DNA of 42,145 bases from an uncultured Caryophanales bacterium (GTDB taxonomy: Bacteria; Bacillota_I; Bacilli_A; RFN20; CAG-449): contig CAMEOO010000007.1 in NCBI GenBank assembly GCA_945929875.1, positions 1-42,145 of the forward strand, read 5' to 3'. Below, in pieces: positions 37,279 to 42,145 of this stretch. A program made the position numbers and the translations under genes. Each line of letters starts with the position of its first letter. Position 1 is the stretch's first letter. Below the pieces are notes generated by a model. It ran no database searches. It was not told the DNA's origin and saw nothing but the letters and a program-made list of their open reading frames with translations.

Positions 37279-38502
37279 CTATTTATTCTCCAAATTATCA
37301 AAGTATATTTTTACTTCTTCTAAAATAGAAGCATCTAAAGTTTGAACTCTAATTCGAAAAACATCTTCAGTGCCACTTTCTCTAAAAAGTAATTGTTCTT
37401 TAGGGAATTTACTTTCTAAAAAAGAGATGATCTCTTCTTTTTGAAGATATAATTTATCATAAATGTTGATATTTTTATTAAAAGTCAAATATTTATCAAA
37501 AGAATAAATTGATTTTTCATTTAACAACTTTATTAATAAACTAGAACTATATAAAGAATCACTATAAGGGTGATTTAAAAATAAAAGGTGACCAGAAGCT
37601 TCCCCGCCTAGAGGGGCATTTTCTTCTTTCATTTTATTTAAGACCTTGATATCTCCTATATCAACTACCTCGACGTCTATTCCTTTTTCTTCTAAAGCCT
37701 TAATAAGTCCTAGATTAGATTGTTTAGTTACTACTACCTTTTGATAGTTTAGTTCTTTAGCTAAATAATAGATTAAATCATCTCCATCGTAAATATTATC
37801 TTTAGTAACTAAAATCACTCGGTCACCGTCTCCATCAAAACAAAAACCATAATCAAAGTTCTCTTCTTTTACTTTCTTTTGTAAATTAAATGGAAAAAGA
37901 GCTCCAACCTGATCATTGATGTTTTTACCATTTGGCTCATCGTTAATAGTCTTGATATTAAACTTATAAAAATAATCTTTGAAGCTAGAAAAGGCACCAT
38001 TAGATAAATCAAATACTATTTTTAGTTTGTTATTAATTAGATTTTCTTTAAAAGATAAGAAGTATTCTTGATATTTATTTATATACCTTATTTTACCTAA
38101 ATCTTTTAATTCGAATGGATGATTCATATCTAAATGATTCTTGATATCTTCTATTATATTTGAGGATATTTTATTCGCGGATGAATCAAATATTTTAATC
38201 CCATTATCATAATATGGATTATGGCTTGCCGTTACGTTAATTCCATAATCATATTTTTCATTTTGCAGAATATAGCTAATTAAAGGAGTAGGACAAACTC
38301 CTACTATATCAATATCTACTCCTTGAGTTACAATTCCATTAATAAGTAAATCAACAATTATTGGGCTAGATTCTCTAGTATCATATCCAATCAAGATCCT
38401 TTTAGATTTAGAAGCTAGAAATTGACCAATTTTAGTAACTAAATTTGAACTTATCAAATCAATGGCTTTGGCTCTAATTCCATCAGTATTAAAAAATTTC
38501 AT
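37279..38502 (-). CDS. glmM: Phosphoglucosamine mutase
   Basis: ~407 aa. TASHNPYYDNGIKIF phosphoserine loop, FDGDGDRVILV metal-binding, GGEASGHL, RESGTEDVFRIRV. ATG at 38502 preferred over the alternative start at 38511. Confidence 0.9.
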   Translation of the reverse strand: MKFFNTDGIRAKAIDLISSNLVTKIGQFLASKSKRILIGYDTRESSPIIVDLLINGIVTQGVDIDIVGVCPTPLISYILQNEKYDYGINVTASHNPYYDNGIKIFDSSANKISSNIIEDIKNHLDMNHPFELKDLGKIRYINKYQEYFLSFKENLINNKLKIVFDLSNGAFSSFKDYFYKFNIKTINDEPNGKNINDQVGALFPFNLQKKVKEENFDYGFCFDGDGDRVILVTKDNIYDGDDLIYYLAKELNYQKVVVTKQSNLGLIKALEEKGIDVEVVDIGDIKVLNKMKEENAPLGGEASGHLLFLNHPYSDSLYSSSLLIKLLNEKSIYSFDKYLTFNKNINIYDKLYLQKEEIISFLESKFPKEQLLFRESGTEDVFRIRVQTLDASILEEVKIYFDNLENK

Positions 38503-38552
38503 TCTCTTCACCTAAAAAAATATATGAAGGAAAATGAAATTTAAAAACTTTT

Positions 38553-38858
38553 TTATTTGACTATTTCAACTTCTAAGCGTTTAATTCTTCGATTTTTAAT
38601 TTCAAAATAAAAATTGATTTCTTGATTTATTGAAGAAGTTTCTATTTTGACAAACATCTTACTTTCTAAAATTCTTTTAACTTCTAAAGGAAGTATTATT
38701 TCTTTTTTTAAATAGTTAATAACTTCTTCGATATTTACTTCTTGATTTAAAGAGATAAGATATGCATTAGAATCTTTTGTAAAGAAGCGATAATACTCAT
38801 TAAAATTTACATCATTTAATTTATTAATAAAATTTATACTAATTTCTCTTTGGTTCAT
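38553..38858 (-). CDS. Small conserved-looking protein of unknown function
   Basis: 101-aa ORF overlapping the preceding kinase gene by 20 bp and co-directional with its neighbours. Confidence 0.6.
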   Translation of the reverse strand: MNQREISINFINKLNDVNFNEYYRFFTKDSNAYLISLNQEVNIEEVINYLKKEIILPLEVKRILESKMFVKIETSSINQEINFYFEIKNRRIKRLEVEIVK

Positions 38859-40083
38859 CTAAATACTCCTTTTTTAGTATGTCTTCGACTAAACTTACAC
38901 ATCTAGTTCCAAATTTACTTAACGTCACTTTTCTAACGTTATTTCTACCATATTTTTTTCTCATTTGCTTGAGGTAATCTTGAGTTTGCTCTTTCTTAAC
39001 TAAGCTAATAAAAGTTCCCGCGAAACCTCCTCCATGAACTCTTGTTCCACCTTCTAAATTGATGGATTTACTAAGCATTATTCCCATAGGAAGATTTTCG
39101 TTTAGATCCTTTACGTAGCAATTCTTTAATTTATTAAAACTGCTTTCTCCTGACTCATCAATTATTTTTACAAAAAGATCCTCATCATGATTTTTTAAAG
39201 CTTCCAATGCTTTTTCCACCCTGATGTTTTCTTCAAAGAAATGTTCTCCTCTTAAATATACATCTAAAGAATATTTAGATATAAGATCTTCCCTACAATT
39301 AAGATAATCTTGATATTCCACTTCTCTTAGATATTTTTTTTGAAAATAAGAAGATAGCATTGCCATATCATTTTTAATTTTCGCATAGTAGGATGATAAA
39401 GAAGAATGAGATTCTAAAGTATTAGTGATCACAATATCATATTTTTTTAGATAACATTTAATATTTATTATTTTAGGATTATTTTCATCTTCAAAGTCAA
39501 TATAGTTAACTCCACCTAAACTTATCGCACATTGATCAAGTAATCCACATGGTTTATTAAAATAATTATTTTCCGCATTTTGACCAATCTTGGCTAGTTC
39601 AATAGAACTAATCTTATCATCGTTATAGCAATAGGAAATGATTTTACCAATTAAAATTTCAAAAGCAGCGCTAGAAGAAACTCCTGCACCTTTAAATATA
39701 TTCGTGGAAGAAGTAATGTGAACTCCTCCAAGTTTATATCCTGCTTCTTTTAAATAAAATAATACACCTCGAATTAATCCTATCGATTGATAATATTCAT
39801 TTTTCCTTAATTCCAAAGAATTTAAATCAATTCTCATTTCATTAAATCCATCTGTTTTATATACGAAAAAATTATCATCAGTTTTTTTAACTAACGCAAG
39901 GATGCTTAAGTCTAAGGTACTTACGATCACTTTACCATGATTATGGTCGGTATGATTACCAATTAATTCAATTCTTCCAGGAGAAGAAAAAAGAAATACA
40001 GGTTCTTCTTTATAGTAGCTAATAAAGAAGTCTCTCATTTCTTTAATTTTATTTTGAAATCTTGCTTTTGATTCTAGGCTCAT
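38839..40083 (-). CDS. galK: Galactokinase (GHMP kinase)
   Basis: 414 aa. SSPGRIELIGNHTDHNHGKV, FKGAGVSSSAAFEILIG, GGTRVHGGGFAGTFISLV. Confidence 0.9.
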   Translation of the reverse strand: MSLESKARFQNKIKEMRDFFISYYKEEPVFLFSSPGRIELIGNHTDHNHGKVIVSTLDLSILALVKKTDDNFFVYKTDGFNEMRIDLNSLELRKNEYYQSIGLIRGVLFYLKEAGYKLGGVHITSSTNIFKGAGVSSSAAFEILIGKIISYCYNDDKISSIELAKIGQNAENNYFNKPCGLLDQCAISLGGVNYIDFEDENNPKIINIKCYLKKYDIVITNTLESHSSLSSYYAKIKNDMAMLSSYFQKKYLREVEYQDYLNCREDLISKYSLDVYLRGEHFFEENIRVEKALEALKNHDEDLFVKIIDESGESSFNKLKNCYVKDLNENLPMGIMLSKSINLEGGTRVHGGGFAGTFISLVKKEQTQDYLKQMRKKYGRNNVRKVTLSKFGTRCVSLVEDILKKEYLDEPKRN

Positions 40084-40090
40084 TAAAAAA

Positions 40091-41353
40091 CTATTCTCCT
40101 TTTAAGTTTTCCATAGCCATATTATATATCTCTTCAGTAGCAAAATGAATCTTTGTCAACGCTTCTTTATAATTAATTGGCCAAATAAAGAAAGTTTGAT
40201 TAATGCTAGCCACATCAATTGCGGGTCCTACTTCCTTCTTATGATTCTTAAAGAAGTATTCGATATGGCATGATTCTTGTTCGATTGCTGGTCTAAAGAA
40301 ATTAAAATGTGAGCCATCATCTAAAGTTCCTTCTAATTTCATTCCTAAATAATCGTGAGTAAATTTAACTTTACCAAGAGGAACTAAGCCAATGCTCGGC
40401 TTAAATAGTTCTTCAATATATACTTCATCTTCAAAATGATATTTATGAGCTCTTACTTCTTTAATAACTTCTTCTTTCTCCCATAGATACCATTCAGGAA
40501 TGCTCTTAAATTTTGTTTCTCCATTTAGGCAATGTAAATATCCTTCTTCATCTAGTTCATAGGTGATTCCACAATGATTACACTTAATTGTGGTATTTTC
40601 TCCAATCATTTCATATTCAGTTTGACAATGTGGGCACTTGTAGAGAACCTTATGTGAATTTTGCATTCTCTTTTTACATTTTACTAAATAATGATGTTCA
40701 TGTTGATAATCGTAATCATTAAAGACTAATTTCTCTTCAATGAGTTTTTGAATCTCTTCAGAAGAAGTATTTTCAACTTGCTCTTTAGATAATACTTGTT
40801 CAAATTCACTTAATAAAGGGATTTTACGATATGGGTGTTTACACCATTGAGGCGATTGAATAAAATGTCCATGATTTCTCATGACCACAAGAGGGACATT
40901 GGCTTTCTTAACTAGCTTTCCTAAAGCTTTGTCCACATGTTCATTAATTCCAGCAAGAGAAAATCTTGCTTCTGGATAGATAATTACAATTCCTTTTTTC
41001 TTTAATACATATAAAACGTGCTTAACTGCAACGATATCTTTTGTAAACTTTCTTTTAGCAATTCCACCAACACCTCGCATTAGCCATTCGCTTCGATTAA
41101 ATTCTTCAATGGAAATCATCCAAGTTGGTCGATGAGGAAATATAGCTTTTACCGCAGCGTTAAAATCCACCATGCTAGAATGCGTACATAAAAGAATATA
41201 TGGAGGCTTTAACCCTTTAGTATTAATTTTTTTTATTTTATGACGATAAAATATTAAGGTAACAAAAGAAGCCACAACCATAATTGGGTATAATAAATAA
41301 TTGGCTTTTTTTGGTTTTTTATCCATATCGAATCTTCTTTTATCCTTGGCCAT
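40091..41353 (-). CDS. PlsC-like 1-acylglycerol-3-phosphate acyltransferase with zinc-ribbon extension
   Basis: Start at ATG 41353 (MAKDKRR) with GGGAG upstream. Acyltransferase motifs CTHSSMVDFNAA (H-x4-D) and IIYPEARFS. Zinc ribbon YKCPHCQTEYEMIGENTTIKCNHCGITYEL. Confidence 0.85.
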   Translation of the reverse strand: MAKDKRRFDMDKKPKKANYLLYPIMVVASFVTLIFYRHKIKKINTKGLKPPYILLCTHSSMVDFNAAVKAIFPHRPTWMISIEEFNRSEWLMRGVGGIAKRKFTKDIVAVKHVLYVLKKKGIVIIYPEARFSLAGINEHVDKALGKLVKKANVPLVVMRNHGHFIQSPQWCKHPYRKIPLLSEFEQVLSKEQVENTSSEEIQKLIEEKLVFNDYDYQHEHHYLVKCKKRMQNSHKVLYKCPHCQTEYEMIGENTTIKCNHCGITYELDEEGYLHCLNGETKFKSIPEWYLWEKEEVIKEVRAHKYHFEDEVYIEELFKPSIGLVPLGKVKFTHDYLGMKLEGTLDDGSHFNFFRPAIEQESCHIEYFFKNHKKEVGPAIDVASINQTFFIWPINYKEALTKIHFATEEIYNMAMENLKGE

Positions 41354-41381
41354 AATATAAATCTCCCTCGACTTTTTTGTG

Positions 41382-41387
41382 ATTATA
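41382..41387 (-). promoter_or_regulatory. Extended -10 promoter element for the acyltransferase gene
   Basis: Minus strand TGGTATAAT, about 30 bp upstream of the preferred ATG. Confidence 0.5.
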
Positions 41388-41432
41388 CCACAAATTAACA
41401 TAATCTGTCGTTTATTTATTGAAAATAATAAA

Positions 41433-41462
41433 TTGATTTAAAATTTAAGTTAGAAATAATAT
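41433..41462 (+). promoter_or_regulatory. Promoter-like element for the plus-strand thiamine pyrophosphokinase gene
   Basis: TTGATT-N18-TAATAT shortly before the ATG at 41481. Confidence 0.45.
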
Positions 41463-41480
41463 ACTTTATTTGGTGATATT

Positions 41481-42077
41481 ATGCAAAAAGCAGTTTTAGT
41501 CGCGTATGGAGAATATAATAATGAATATCATTTTTCTAAAGATGATTACATCATCGCTATCGACGGAGGATATTCATATTTAAAGAAGCAAAGAATTAAG
41601 CCTAATCTTTTTATTGGAGATAACGATTCTAATAAACTAGTAATTGATAAAGATATAAAAAAGATCATTTTACCAAAGGAAAAAGATGATACCGATTCTC
41701 TATACGCGATTAAAGCTTGCTTAAAACTAGGATTTGATAGATTTGAATTGTATGGATTTTTAGGAAAAGAGTTCTCTCATAGTTTAGCAAATATCCAAGT
41801 ACTTCTATATTTAAAGAAAAAAAGAGTAAACGCAAAAATAATAGAAAAAAATAAAACTTACCTTATTCTTCATAATGAAAGAATTAAACTGAAGAAAGAA
41901 GGAAAGCTTACTTTATTAAGCTTATCTAATAAATCAAAAGTAACGTTAAAAAACCTTAAATATCCTTTAAAAAAGCATATTTTAACTAATGATTTCCCTT
42001 TAGGAATCGATAATGAATTTATCGATAAAGAATCTGAAATTACAATTCATTCAGGATATGTTCTTTTAATATATTAA
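41481..42077 (+). CDS. thiN: Thiamine pyrophosphokinase
   Basis: 198 aa. FIGDNDSNK, LPKEKDDTDSLYAIKACLKLGF, LYGFLGKEFSHSLANIQVLLYL. Confidence 0.85.
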   Translation: MQKAVLVAYGEYNNEYHFSKDDYIIAIDGGYSYLKKQRIKPNLFIGDNDSNKLVIDKDIKKIILPKEKDDTDSLYAIKACLKLGFDRFELYGFLGKEFSHSLANIQVLLYLKKKRVNAKIIEKNKTYLILHNERIKLKKEGKLTLLSLSNKSKVTLKNLKYPLKKHILTNDFPLGIDNEFIDKESEITIHSGYVLLIY

Positions 42078-42109
42078 TAATATAACTAGATAAAACATAG
42101 CAAAAAAAA

Positions 42110-42145
42110 AGCCCGGCAGCTCGCTATTCTGTCCAAACGGATACC
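42110..42145 (-). ncRNA. Probable 3' end of a structured RNA gene truncated by the window edge (SRP RNA is a candidate)
   Basis: GC-rich patch in an AT-rich genome. Minus strand reads GGTATCCGTTTGGACAGAATAGCGAGCTGCCGGGC followed by a T-tract. Identity is tentative. Confidence 0.4.

Noticed and set aside
37279-38502. Truncated or frameshifted glmM pseudogene (shorter than typical)
   Set aside because: All key motifs (phosphoserine loop, DGDGDR, GGEASGH, RESGTE) are present in one frame, so it looks functional.

Overview
AT-rich window (Firmicutes/Mollicutes-like gene style; exact taxon not determinable by eye). Right part, ~32.36-41.36 kb, minus strand: a cell-envelope/sugar housekeeping cluster with a Ddl-like D-Ala-D-Ala ligase, membrane-anchored MurF-like ligase, alpha/beta hydrolase, GlmS, GlmM, a small unknown, a galactokinase-type GHMP kinase, and a PlsC-like acyltransferase with a zinc ribbon. 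A divergent thiamine pyrophosphokinase-like gene follows on the plus strand, then the edge of a GC-rich structured RNA candidate. Left part, ~0.15-32.2 kb: ten tightly packed minus-strand genes behind one good sigma-A-like promoter (TTGACA-N17-TATATT). In transcription order they are: (1) degenerate GH3-like domain + TM hairpin + apparently degenerate McrB-like AAA domain; (2) TM-anchored McrB-like AAA+ ATPase; (3) DUF2357/McrC-like protein whose C-terminus is coiled coil instead of a recognisable nuclease; (4) a second TM-anchored McrB-like ATPase, nearly identical to (2) over ~1.15 kb but with a different membrane anchor; (5) 1011-aa and (6) ~3574-aa membrane-anchored MBG-like repeat proteins; (7) polytopic membrane protein with a repetitive charged tail; (8) small TM protein; (9) TM protein with BspA-type LRRs; (10) polytopic protein with a large helical-repeat domain. 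My main hypothesis is that this is a trans-envelope apparatus in which McrB/McrC-type AAA+ parts have been repurposed at the membrane and coupled to giant surface fibres. Architecture and synteny are read from the sequence; the function is inference.
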